A stretch of DNA of 64,000 nucleotides, taken from assembly GCA_035649575.1 (NCBI GenBank), contig DASRJH010000031.1, positions 1 to 64,000 of the forward strand, read 5' to 3'. Positions 8,637-16,761 of the stretch are shown piece by piece. A model generated the notes under the pieces. The model was not told where the DNA came from and searched no databases. It saw nothing but the letters and a program-made list of their open reading frames with translations. Position 1 is the stretch's first letter; each line of letters begins with the position of its first letter. Source of the DNA: DASVAL01 sp035649575 (lineage in GTDB: Bacteria > Planctomycetota > UBA1135 > UBA2386). A program made the position numbers and the translations under genes.

Positions 8637-8836
8637 GGCCTTGCCTTGCCTGCCTTCGTGGTCCTCGGCTTCGGCATGGTGAACGGCTTGCCCTCGAGTC
8701 GCTCGAAGTCGGCCAGCGGCACGAGGGCGAACTTCGGACGGCCGCGGTGCGTGCAGACCACGCGGGCGCCTGCGACGACAGCCTGCGCGACTTGCGTCAG
8801 ATTCCACCGCAGTTCGTCGGCCGGGATGGTCTTCAC
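8633..8836 (-). CDS. Phd/YefM-family antitoxin-like protein
   Basis: 67 aa. The sequence follows the Phd pattern: VKTIPADELRWNL, then a basic stretch THRGRPKFALVPLADFERL. In the family the N-terminal half binds operator DNA as a dimer and the C-terminal tail blocks the toxin. Here the tail is short and basic (MPKPRTTKAGKARP). GTG 8836 is chosen because it starts the conserved region; the open frame upstream is unlike the family. It is the first gene of a three-gene overlapping operon, and the partner is not a Doc or YoeB toxin. Confidence 0.75.
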   Translation of the reverse strand: MKTIPADELRWNLTQVAQAVVAGARVVCTHRGRPKFALVPLADFERLEGKPFTMPKPRTTKAGKARP

Positions 8837-8843
8837 TCGCCGC

Positions 8844-8855
8844 AACCTTAAGGTT
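8844..8855. promoter_or_regulatory. Perfect palindrome aaccttaaggtt, probable antitoxin operator
   Basis: A 12-bp perfect palindrome 8 bp upstream of the antitoxin GTG, in an otherwise GC-rich leader. Phd-family antitoxins autorepress by binding short palindromes at this position, so this is the likely operator; binding is inferred. Confidence 0.5.
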
Positions 8856-9051
8856 CCGCGGAACGCCGTCAATCCCCTGGTCGCGATTCCGTCTCGTCGC
8901 GCGCCCCCGCTTGGCGAATCCTCGTCGCCGGGGCTACTCTGCCGGCAGCACACCGCGGCCCGCTCGGCTTCACCCGGCGCCTGGGAACTGAGGTTGCCGG
9001 GCGGCCGCGCACCTCCCGGACGTAGGCATGCGTCGTGGTCATGTCCCTCCC

Positions 9052-9079
9052 TTGACGTCACGGCGAGGCCTGCTAGCTT
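9052..9079 (+). promoter_or_regulatory. Sigma-70-type promoter of the beta-helix gene
   Basis: TTGACG at 9052-9057 and TAGCTT at 9074-9079 with a 16-bp spacer. This gives a leader of about 27 nt containing the Shine-Dalgarno sequence gaggagg at 9101-9107, ahead of ATG 9113. Confidence 0.5.
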
Positions 9080-9112
9080 CCGCGGCTCACAGCCACAAAC
9101 GAGGAGGCACGA

Positions 9113-11080
9113 ATGATCTCGTCTCTGAGCGGTCTTGGTGCGGTGGTCTTGCTGGCTTCGCTGACCTCGGCGCAAACACCGCCAAACTACTATGTGAGCA
9201 ACGGAGGCAGCGACACCAACCAGGGATCGATTCAGGCACCTTGGGCGACTCTCGGCAGGGTCCGGCAGCACGCGGATGACCCTACGAAGGGTTTCGCCGC
9301 TGGTGATTCAATCAATCTGGAACGCGGCAGCTCGTGGACCGACGAACTGCTCATTTTGCCGAACCCAAGCCCAACTGCTAATTCGAATAGCGGCACTTCG
9401 GGCAGCAAGATCCGCCTGCAGGCCTATGGCGTTGGGCCGGCTCCGGTCATCAAGGGACTAGTTCAGCGCGTCGGCACCCGCGTCCAGCTGCGCAACGTCG
9501 AGCACTGGATCATTAGCGGTCTTCGCTTCGAAACTTCGCACCATGGGGTCCTCCTGTCCAACTCTACGACGCCCCACACGGTCCTTCACGGTGTCGAAGT
9601 GCACAACTGCTACTTCAAGGATATGGATGATCGCGGCAATTCGTTTACCAATTGTGGTATTCTGATCCACGGCTCGGCCCAGCAGGTTGACTGGCAAGAC
9701 ATCAGCATCAGCAACTGCATCTTCGACACTGTGTCAAACGGTGTGAGTAATGTTGGGTCCACCAACAACATCAGCATTGTCGACTGCGCGGCTTTTGGTG
9801 GCCTGTCCGCTGGCTTTTCACTTACCCATGTAGCGGGAGGTACTGTGGCTGGGTTCAGTGTTCGTGATGTTGGCGGAACCAGTTCGTTTGGGTCTTGTGG
9901 CGCCGCCTTGATCTTATGCGACGATGTAATAGTCACCGACTGCTCGATCTCCGGCGTCCGACACGATGGTGGCCTTGACGGCGTCGGATTTGATTTTGAG
10001 GCGGGCTGCAGGAACTGCACCTTGCGTCGCAGTTACATTTTCAATAATGAGGGTGCTGGCATCATGGTCATGAGCGGGAACACCTTGCCGCTACAACACA
10101 ATAGCTCACTCGTCATCGAGGATTGTCTACTGTACAATAACAACACCCGTTATCAGCTTCCAGGGGCACCCGGCTTTCCCGCTGTAAATTCGGAACTTTT
10201 GTGCTTTCATGCGCTGAACAATGGCGTCATGAGAAACGTTGGTGTCTACAGGAGAACTACTACTACAGCTACCTACAACCACTTCAGCACCAATTGGGGC
10301 GGCTTCACAATAGAACCTAGTGTCATCACGGGTGATTACTGCGTCGGATGGAAACCTGTCTATGGAAAGTTCTCGCAGCTGGACGTTGGGGGCAATGGAA
10401 ACATCGTCGGTGTGGAAGCTGGTAAGGTGCTTGTGTGGACCCGTGAATTCCTGGGCAATTGCTGGACCAACGTCACAGGTAACTTTGGCCCGTTCCTCAG
10501 CGCTAGTATCGGTTGCGACGGTGTGTTGTGGGCCGTTAAGAACGACTTCTCCGTATGGGGGTACGATGGAGGCTTCAATTGGAGTACGCGAGGAACTGTG
10601 GCAATGAAACAGATTTCCGTCGGGCAACTCCCCCCGTTCACCCCTCCTCCCACTGTGATGGAAGACAATGTTTGGGGGATTGATACGCAGAGTACACCCC
10701 AAACCTGGAGATGGAACCAGTCGTTGTTGCCCACTCCTGCTTGGGAGTGGGTCTCTGGGAACACCACTCAAGTCGATGCTGCCGCAACTAGAGGCGAAGG
10801 TGCCTGGGCTGTTTTTGCATCCCAACAGCCGCCATTGGTCTATCGTATCCAGAATCCTCCCACCCAAACATGGCAGCAGGTAACTACACAGCCGCTCGAC
10901 CAAGTGTCCAGCACGAACTTCAATGCTGCCGTCGGGGTATATGGAAATGCCGTCTGGCTGACAAGGGATGGGGGAGTGTCATGGTCTCAGCTTCCGGGCC
11001 AGCTAACTCAAGTCGCCGAGGGAAGTGATGGTGCGCTGTGGGGGTTGGACGCGAACGGGCACGTTTGGAGATTCAATTGA
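9113..11080 (+). CDS. Secreted right-handed beta-helix protein with C-terminal propeller-like domain (island cargo)
   Basis: 655 aa. A signal peptide (residues 1-20, ending TSAQT) is followed by YYVSNGGSDTNQGS, the usual opening of DUF1565-type beta-helix proteins. Parallel beta-helix rungs rich in Asn, Cys and Ile cover ~100-380 (for example HNCYFKDMDDRGNSFTNCGI). From ~400 to the end the repeats look like a tectonin/WD-type propeller (VLWAVKNDFSVWGYDG, GAWAVFASQ, GALWGLDANGHVWRF). The base composition is visibly less GC-rich than its neighbours, with many A/T third positions, a sign of recent transfer. A strong Shine-Dalgarno is present. The role may be carbohydrate binding or adhesion at the cell surface. 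Confidence 0.8.
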   Translation: MISSLSGLGAVVLLASLTSAQTPPNYYVSNGGSDTNQGSIQAPWATLGRVRQHADDPTKGFAAGDSINLERGSSWTDELLILPNPSPTANSNSGTSGSKIRLQAYGVGPAPVIKGLVQRVGTRVQLRNVEHWIISGLRFETSHHGVLLSNSTTPHTVLHGVEVHNCYFKDMDDRGNSFTNCGILIHGSAQQVDWQDISISNCIFDTVSNGVSNVGSTNNISIVDCAAFGGLSAGFSLTHVAGGTVAGFSVRDVGGTSSFGSCGAALILCDDVIVTDCSISGVRHDGGLDGVGFDFEAGCRNCTLRRSYIFNNEGAGIMVMSGNTLPLQHNSSLVIEDCLLYNNNTRYQLPGAPGFPAVNSELLCFHALNNGVMRNVGVYRRTTTTATYNHFSTNWGGFTIEPSVITGDYCVGWKPVYGKFSQLDVGGNGNIVGVEAGKVLVWTREFLGNCWTNVTGNFGPFLSASIGCDGVLWAVKNDFSVWGYDGGFNWSTRGTVAMKQISVGQLPPFTPPPTVMEDNVWGIDTQSTPQTWRWNQSLLPTPAWEWVSGNTTQVDAAATRGEGAWAVFASQQPPLVYRIQNPPTQTWQQVTTQPLDQVSSTNFNAAVGVYGNAVWLTRDGGVSWSQLPGQLTQVAEGSDGALWGLDANGHVWRFN

Positions 11081-12004
11081 TGGGTCATCCGGAAGTCGCG
11101 TTGGTAGCTGAGGCCAACTGATCTTTGGTTGAACTACTGCGCCGAAACGAGCGACGACGTAGTGCCAGTCCCAACGGAACGAGCCGGCGCCGTCGCGGCG
11201 GAATCTGCTGGGCACGAACTGAAGCCGGCTCGACGCCCGCACGCTTGGCACGAGAATCTTCTCCTCGTCGACACCAAGGTCCGGAATTGGCTCCTCTGGC
11301 GGGCCTGGATCAGCGGGCTTGGGGATCACACGCTGCAGCTCGAGCACAGCCTTCGTCACGGTGTCGCTGCACAGTTCGGGATCGCGCTCGAGTTCGCGCA
11401 ACGGCGCAGCATTGCCGCCGACCGCGAACACGGCGGCGATGGCTTGGGGCACGAACACACGGAAGCCAGTCCGCAGACCCCACACGAGCTCAAGTCGTTC
11501 GTCGATCGGGCTGCGACGGATCACGGGCTCGCTCTGGACCGTGACGCCATGGACCTCTCGACGGGCTCGCTTCCGCCCCGTCCGTCTTTCCCACTCCGCC
11601 GTCAGGCGCTCGCGAGCAACTTCTGCAGGATGTCGAAGCCGGTAGCGAAACGGAGAGCGCGCCGAATCATCGGTTCGGTCGTCGTCGCCCGGATCTTCGG
11701 CATCAACGCGCTCATGCTGGTCGCGTCCGGTGGTCCTGATGTAGCCGGGCCATGGCGCGGCGCGCGCGCTGATCTGGCTCCCCGTCCATTGGTTTTCATC
11801 GTCTGGATACCGCTCCCACGGCGCGAGCGACTCCAGCATGCACAACAGATCGGCCACAGCCCGAGCCGGCGTCGGCCGCACGAGTTCGCTGCCGTCGTTG
11901 TCGACGAACACCTCGAACCCTTCCGGCAACGCCGGCCGCGCGATCGCTGCGGGCTGCGGTGCCGGCACCGTCGCGGCCCCGCGCCTCTTCTTGCTGTTCG
12001 CCAT
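11003..12004 (-). CDS. Unknown island protein downstream of the integrase
   Basis: 333 aa with no recognised domain. The N terminus is basic (MANSKKRRGAATV) and Pro/Ala-rich; the middle is charged (VARERLTAEWERRTGRKRAR). A segment FRVFVPQAIAAVFAVGG is hydrophobic but probably not membrane-spanning. It lies ~107 bp downstream of the integrase on the same strand, and its 3' end overlaps the convergent beta-helix gene by 78 bp. ATG 12004 was preferred over a TTG six codons upstream. It could be an accessory recombination or DNA-binding protein, but nothing in the sequence proves that. Confidence 0.5.
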   Translation of the reverse strand: MANSKKRRGAATVPAPQPAAIARPALPEGFEVFVDNDGSELVRPTPARAVADLLCMLESLAPWERYPDDENQWTGSQISARAAPWPGYIRTTGRDQHERVDAEDPGDDDRTDDSARSPFRYRLRHPAEVARERLTAEWERRTGRKRARREVHGVTVQSEPVIRRSPIDERLELVWGLRTGFRVFVPQAIAAVFAVGGNAAPLRELERDPELCSDTVTKAVLELQRVIPKPADPGPPEEPIPDLGVDEEKILVPSVRASSRLQFVPSRFRRDGAGSFRWDWHYVVARFGAVVQPKISWPQLPTRLPDDPSIESPNVPVRVQPPQRTITSLGDLS

Positions 12005-12110
12005 CGCGTTCGCCTCACGCAATCGCCTGCAAGGAAGTGTCGGTGGCAGCCGCGCAGGCGAGCACGACCCGGCGCGGGTGCTACCCGCACCGTTGCCACC
12101 GACGGTGAAT

Positions 12111-13412
12111 CTAGCTCGCTCCCACGATCTGGTCGAGCACGCGCACCGCGCGAACCTGCTCGGCGGCGCTGCTGTGATAGTAGCGGCTCGTCGTCGCGAT
12201 GTTCTTGTGGTTCGCCGCGGCCGACGCGGCCGCGATGCCCGCCTCGTTCACGACGCGCGTGACGGCGGTATGGCGCAGTTCGTGGTTCGTGAAGTCCTCG
12301 ACGCCGGCCTTCGCCGCTGCGATCTTCACGTGAAGCCGATACGCCACGGTGTTCCAACGGTCGTTGAAGCGTCGCCGCATCGGTTGCTTGCGACGCCGGC
12401 CGGCCGCGTGGCGGTCGGCCATGCGCTTGGCCGGCGAGAAGATGAAGGCCTTCGGCAGCGCCGGGAAGCGCTCGAGGATCGCTTGCGCCTCCTTGCCGAG
12501 CAGGTAGCGCGTGACATGCCCCAGGTGCTCGGTCTTTGCGCCCTCGACCGTGTAGATCCAGGTGCCGTTGGGGCCGTTCTTGTTGATGTCCGCCCAGCGC
12601 ATCAGGCAGACGTCGCCGGGCCGCATCGACGTCTTCAACTGCAACCGCATCATCGCCGCGACCTGGCTGCAGCAGTGCGCGGCGACCAGCTCGATGTCTT
12701 CCACGGGCACCGCGCGCCGGGCTCGCTTCCCGTGCTCCGGCCGGCCGGAGCACTGGCCGGGCTTCAGGTTCGACAAGCTGGCGCAGTCGAGCCACACCGG
12801 CTTCGGCACGAGCCCGCGCGACTCGCCCCACCTCAGCATGTCCTTCACGAGCCAGACCCATCGGTTGATCGTCTTGCGCACGTGGTCGGGGTAGTCGGCT
12901 TCGATGCGGTCCCGCCAATGCACCAGCAGGGCTTCCTTCAGCCGGCGCACCGGCACGGCGCCGGCGAACTCCTCGAACAGCGTCAGCACGCGGCGAGTCA
13001 GCCGCCGGCGTGACGTCTCCTTGCGGTGCTTCAGGAAGCGGCCCGTGGCGACGATCCACGCCTGGTACTGCGCCGACAGCTCGCGCACCGTCAGTATCGC
13101 CTCGTTTGCAGTGATCGCACGCGGCCCGATCGGCTCGCGTCCATTCTCGTTCCACTCCTCGAGCAACTCCGCGTAGCGCTTGTGCGACGCCGGAGTGCCC
13201 CAGACGCCGAGGTAGTGCGTCTTGCCGTTGAGCCGCACCCGGGCTTGCCCCGAACTGTGCTTCGTCATCTTCGGCAACCGAGACGTCGCGCCCCTTGCCT
13301 TCTCAGTCGTCGCCGTCGTGCCGTTGTCATCCGCGCGCATGCCGGTGCAGTCGAGCGAATCGACGGCACACGAGGGCGCGCCTTCGCGTCCCTTCGAAGT
13401 GATCTTGACCAT
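12111..13412 (-). CDS. Tyrosine recombinase/integrase of the island
   Basis: 433 aa. An N-terminal arm or core-binding region (~60-230) precedes the catalytic domain. Catalytic signatures: first Arg in TSMRPGDVCLMRW, the HELRHTAVTRV box (His-x-x-Arg-His), and the nucleophile Tyr in ATTSRYYH near the C terminus. All key residues are present, so the enzyme looks functional. It lies beside the right attachment repeat and transcribes inward. A perfect palindrome sits 12-35 bp upstream of its start and may control it. Confidence 0.9.
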   Translation of the reverse strand: MVKITSKGREGAPSCAVDSLDCTGMRADDNGTTATTEKARGATSRLPKMTKHSSGQARVRLNGKTHYLGVWGTPASHKRYAELLEEWNENGREPIGPRAITANEAILTVRELSAQYQAWIVATGRFLKHRKETSRRRLTRRVLTLFEEFAGAVPVRRLKEALLVHWRDRIEADYPDHVRKTINRWVWLVKDMLRWGESRGLVPKPVWLDCASLSNLKPGQCSGRPEHGKRARRAVPVEDIELVAAHCCSQVAAMMRLQLKTSMRPGDVCLMRWADINKNGPNGTWIYTVEGAKTEHLGHVTRYLLGKEAQAILERFPALPKAFIFSPAKRMADRHAAGRRRKQPMRRRFNDRWNTVAYRLHVKIAAAKAGVEDFTNHELRHTAVTRVVNEAGIAAASAAANHKNIATTSRYYHSSAAEQVRAVRVLDQIVGAS

Positions 13413-13424
13413 CGCCTTGGCCTC

Positions 13425-13447
13425 GATTTGGACAGTCGACTGTCCAC
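13425..13447. promoter_or_regulatory. Perfect palindrome upstream of the integrase
   Basis: tggacagtcgactgtcca is a perfect 18-bp palindrome within 35 bp of the integrase start. A close relative with the same flank lies at the other island end (7529-7550). Possible roles are an integrase autorepressor site or an arm-type recombination site. Confidence 0.55.
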
Positions 13448-13542
13448 TTTGGAGGAGGCGGTGCTACGCCTCGCTTCTCACTCCACGCGCAACGCGCGAC
13501 GCGGAACCGAGCTGCGTTCGTCGTTCTGGAGCACGTCGCAGC

Positions 13543-13614
13543 TCGACATGTTCCCGCAGACCTGCCACGTAGAGGCCGTGGCGTGCCTCGAACGCAGCAC
13601 GTGAGAAACAGCGC
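13543..13614 (+). other. attR: right direct repeat with a diverged rRNA-methyltransferase 3' end
   Basis: It matches 7358-7429 over 72 bp without gaps; 13587-13614 is identical to 7402-7429. Read in frame it still encodes LDMFPQTCHVEAVACLERST and a stop, a variant of the methyltransferase C terminus. This is either the displaced original 3' end or an element-borne mimic that restores the host gene on integration. Confidence 0.85.
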
Positions 13615-13641
13615 CGAAAGCCGGTTCACCCTCGTCACCCC

Positions 13642-14163
13642 TCATGAGGAACCACTCTTCGTCGCGTGGTGCAGGCCGGCGATCGCATGCGCGACCTCGG
13701 CCGCCAGACCTGCGGCAATCCCCCCCGGGCCATCCTCACTGGTGCTCGGCTCCAGCTTGCCGTGGGTGTGTTCGACGGGCGCCTGCGGTGCGGCTTTCAG
13801 TTCGCCATCCTGGAGCCACGCGAGGAACCGCTGGAACAGGAACCCCTCGTCGATCGTGTTCCCCATCGCCCAGAAGATGCCCACGCCGAGCGCCTTGGCC
13901 AGGTTCGGGCGCCTGGCGACCGTGAAGACGTAGACCGCGACCGGATCCGCGAGAACGAACGACTGCCCTCGGAAGGACGGCAGCGTCCTGAGCCCACCGG
14001 GAACCGGCCACGGCATCCGTTGCGCCAGCTTGTAGACGGGACCGAACTCGTCGACGCGGAGCGCCTTCACGACGTGCCCAGGCCCATCGTGTCGATCGGG
14101 CGAGTGCGGAGGGAAGAGCTCATCGGAGAGCCCTCCCTCCCGGCGTGCGAACTGAGGACCCAC
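13642..14163 (-). CDS. Hypothetical protein just outside attR
   Basis: 173 aa, unrecognised. The middle (~55-125) has an alternating hydrophobic pattern suggesting a compact fold (FVLADPVAVYVFTVARRP, KALGVGIFWAMGNTIDEGF). The C-terminal ~50 residues are Ala/Gly-rich. The start is uncertain because the first ~30 residues look non-globular; a later ATG near MPWPVPGG is possible. It ends 28 bp from the attachment repeat, so it could be a chromosomal gene or debris from an older insertion. Confidence 0.4.
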   Translation of the reverse strand: MGPQFARREGGLSDELFPPHSPDRHDGPGHVVKALRVDEFGPVYKLAQRMPWPVPGGLRTLPSFRGQSFVLADPVAVYVFTVARRPNLAKALGVGIFWAMGNTIDEGFLFQRFLAWLQDGELKAAPQAPVEHTHGKLEPSTSEDGPGGIAAGLAAEVAHAIAGLHHATKSGSS

Positions 14164-14372
14164 AGGGGCGAGAACGATCGGCAGCGCCTGCTGGCGAGTG
14201 CTGCGTCGTATGGCTGCGTGACCGACCCATTGCGAAGCTCCTGTGCAGGGGGTTCGCTTGGGTTGCCTTGGTTCTTCAACACCGCGGCGGCCGATTTCTT
14301 AACTGGTGAAGGAAAGAAACTCAGCGACGCCCAGGCGGGCATTCGATGGCGGCGAGCGGCCGCGGAACGTTC

Positions 14373-16604
14373 TCACCGCGCCACGCACTGGGCTAGAGCA
14401 GTCAGGAAGTCCTCGGCCCAGGTGATCGCCGTCGTGCGGCCGACCGCGGCGAGCAGCCGCGCGTGGCGCGAGCGCCGCTCGTCGCCGTCCATGCGCAGCG
14501 CGCGGTCGAGGTCGCGCGCGAGCCCGTCGCAGTGCCAGGGATTCGTCAGCACCGCGTCGCCGAGCTCGACAGCGGCGCCGGCAAACCGCGACAGCACCAG
14601 CACCCCCGGATTCGCAGGATCCTGCGCGGCGACATACTCCTTCGCGACGAGGTTCATGCCGTCGCGCAGCGGCGTCACGTAGCCGACCGCGGCGGCGCGA
14701 TACAGCAGCGCGAGCTGATCGTGGCTGAACGCGCGATACAGATACCGGATCGGCACCCAGTCGGCGTCCCCGAACTGGCCATTCACGCGGCCGACGATCA
14801 GCTCGACGCGTTCGCGCTGTTCGACATACTCCGGCACGTCCCCGCGCGACGGCACCGAGATCTGCACCAGGCTCACGTGGCGCCGCCACTCCGGCTGCAG
14901 CTCGAGCAGCCGCGCGAACGCGGACAACCGCTCGGGGATGCCCTTCGTGTAGTCGAGGCGGTCGACGCCGAGCACCATCTTGTTCGGCGCGATCGCGCGC
15001 ATCAGCTTGTCCACTTCGTCCATGCTCGCGGCGTCCGCGGGCTCCTGGAAACGCTCCGGGATGATGCCGATCGGGAACGCGCCGACGCGCGTCCGGCGGC
15101 CGCGGAGCTCGACGACGTCGTCGCCGACGCGCGTGCCTGGCAGCGCCGCGGCGCACTCGCGGAACGCGCTCGCGTAGCCGGGCGTGTGGAAGCCGATCAG
15201 GTCGAGCGACAGCATCGCGGTGAGGAGCTGCTCTGCCCACGGCAGTACGAAGAACACGTCCGGACCGGGGAACGGCACGTGCAGGAAGAGACCCAGTGGA
15301 CCGGTGTGGCCGCGCCGCCGCAGCCGGTCGCCGAGCAGCAGCAGGTGGTAGTCGTGGATCCACACCGCGTCGCCGGCGCCGACGAGCAGCTGCGCGGCGT
15401 CGGCGAAGCCGTCGTTCGCCTGCTCGTACGCGGCCCAGTCGCCGTCGGCGATGCGCACACGTGTCGGGAACGAGTGCAGCAACGGCCAGAGGGCGCTGTT
15501 GCAGAAGCCGTTGTAGTAGTCGCGGCGCCACGCTTCGGGCAGGTCGACCCAGGCGAGCTCGGGTTGCCCGGTGTCGTCGAGCCCGAACTCGGTGATGCCA
15601 TCACCCGGGGCCGTGCGGCCGCTCCAGCCGAGCCAGATGCCCTGGCGCGCGCGCAGCGCCGGCTCGAGCGCGGACACGAGCCCACCGACGTTGCGCTTGC
15701 CGCCGTCGCCGTGGTTGTTGGAGCGCAGCTCCGGCAGCCGGTTGGACACGACCAGCAGCCGGTACGACCTCGCGGCGGCGGCCGGCCGGCGCTGTACGGG
15801 CACGGGCATGGGCTGCAGCTCCGCGCCCGGCGTGCCGCCGCGCACCGCGACCAGCGAGCGCAGGAACTGCCGCGCCTCGCGTGGAGCGTCGAGCCGCCAG
15901 CGCGCCGCGGTCGCGCGGGTGCGGTCGTGGCCGACGGCGATCGTCTCGCCGTTGCCGTGCACCGCGCGGAACATGTCCTCGTCGGTCACGTCGTCGCCGA
16001 TCGCGAGCAGCCGGCACCCGGCGCCGGCCTGGTCGCGCAGCCAGGCCAGGGCAGTCGACTTGTCCATGCGAGAGGGCCGCACCTCGACGACGCGCGCACC
16101 TCGCAGCTCGTGGAACGACGGATGCGACCGCAACCACGCCTCGATGCGGCTGCCCACCTCGACCAGCGCGGCTTCGCGGTCGGCACGTGCGATCGCGCGG
16201 TAGTGGAAGGCCACCGACCACGTCTTGCGCTCGACGATCGCGCCGGGATGGCGCCGCGCTGTGCGTTCGAGCTCTTCGGCGAGGTCGGAGACCTCGTCGC
16301 GCGAAGCGCCGGCGAACTCCTCCCACGCGCCGCGGCCGCGCCGCCATCCACCGTGCTCCGCGACGAGCGCCAGACCGTCGACGCCGCCGAAGAAGGTCTC
16401 GAGCTGCTGGCGCGGCCGGCCGCTGACGATGGCCGCGACGATCCCCGGCGCGCGAGCGACGTCCGCGACGAGCTCGAGCAGTTCGGCGTCGGGGCTCGCT
16501 TCGGCCGGCGTCGCCGCGAACGGCAGCAGCGTACCGTCGAGGTCCATCACGACGCAGAGCGGCGACCACCGCGCGAGCGCGAGCCAGTCCTGCGCAGCGG
16601 TCAC
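14373..16604 (-). CDS. Bifunctional phosphatase-synthase fusion (trehalose-6-phosphate or glucosylglycerol-phosphate type)
   Basis: 743 aa. Residues ~1-245 are a HAD phosphatase of the OtsB type (DLDGTLLPF, VSGRPRQQLE, GDDVTDEDMF). Residues ~275-743 are a GT20 synthase (VSNRLPE, DYYNGFCNSALWPLLH, WIHDYHLLLLG, GVDRLDYTKGI, PLRDGMNLVAKEYV). Known synthase-phosphatase fusions for trehalose usually place the synthase first; phosphatase-first fusions are known for glucosylglycerol-phosphate (GgpPS type) in some proteobacteria. Both products are compatible solutes, so an osmoprotection role is likely either way; sequence alone does not settle the acceptor. Confidence 0.85.
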   Translation of the reverse strand: MTAAQDWLALARWSPLCVVMDLDGTLLPFAATPAEASPDAELLELVADVARAPGIVAAIVSGRPRQQLETFFGGVDGLALVAEHGGWRRGRGAWEEFAGASRDEVSDLAEELERTARRHPGAIVERKTWSVAFHYRAIARADREAALVEVGSRIEAWLRSHPSFHELRGARVVEVRPSRMDKSTALAWLRDQAGAGCRLLAIGDDVTDEDMFRAVHGNGETIAVGHDRTRATAARWRLDAPREARQFLRSLVAVRGGTPGAELQPMPVPVQRRPAAAARSYRLLVVSNRLPELRSNNHGDGGKRNVGGLVSALEPALRARQGIWLGWSGRTAPGDGITEFGLDDTGQPELAWVDLPEAWRRDYYNGFCNSALWPLLHSFPTRVRIADGDWAAYEQANDGFADAAQLLVGAGDAVWIHDYHLLLLGDRLRRRGHTGPLGLFLHVPFPGPDVFFVLPWAEQLLTAMLSLDLIGFHTPGYASAFRECAAALPGTRVGDDVVELRGRRTRVGAFPIGIIPERFQEPADAASMDEVDKLMRAIAPNKMVLGVDRLDYTKGIPERLSAFARLLELQPEWRRHVSLVQISVPSRGDVPEYVEQRERVELIVGRVNGQFGDADWVPIRYLYRAFSHDQLALLYRAAAVGYVTPLRDGMNLVAKEYVAAQDPANPGVLVLSRFAGAAVELGDAVLTNPWHCDGLARDLDRALRMDGDERRSRHARLLAAVGRTTAITWAEDFLTALAQCVAR

Positions 16605-16755
16605 GGTGACTCCATGGGGCGCGCCTTGCTCACTTCATGACCTGCAGGTGCTCGACGGCGTGTGAACTGCCACTGTACCCGCGGACGCCGCAGCCGGCCC
16701 CCGCCCAGGGTTCGCGCCCGATACGGGGACGCTAGCCCGACCGGGACTGGCCCAG

Positions 16756-16761
16756 TAGCCT
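16756..16761 (+). promoter_or_regulatory. Putative -10 box (TAGCCT), 7 nt before the epimerase ATG
   Basis: Embedded in ccagtagcctgc, the same 12-mer found before the KaiC-like gene with identical spacing to the start codon. The position fits a leaderless transcript. Confidence 0.35.

Larger units (their letters stand above)
7402..13614. mobile_element. Integrative genomic island (~6.2 kb) in the 3' end of the RlmD-like gene
   Basis: It is bounded by direct repeats, and a tyrosine recombinase lies next to the right repeat and reads inward. Contents from left to right: the effector/HTH/Phd operon (minus), a secreted beta-helix protein (plus), an unknown gene (minus) and the integrase (minus). 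Related palindromes lie just inside both ends. No replication, conjugation or phage structural genes are present, so it is either a small defence/cargo island or depends on a helper. The target is a protein gene rather than a tRNA. Confidence 0.85.

Noticed and set aside
14067..14342. 91-residue minus-strand frame upstream of the hypothetical gene
   Set aside because: Low-complexity Ser/Arg-rich translation, overlaps a better frame and has no supporting start signal.
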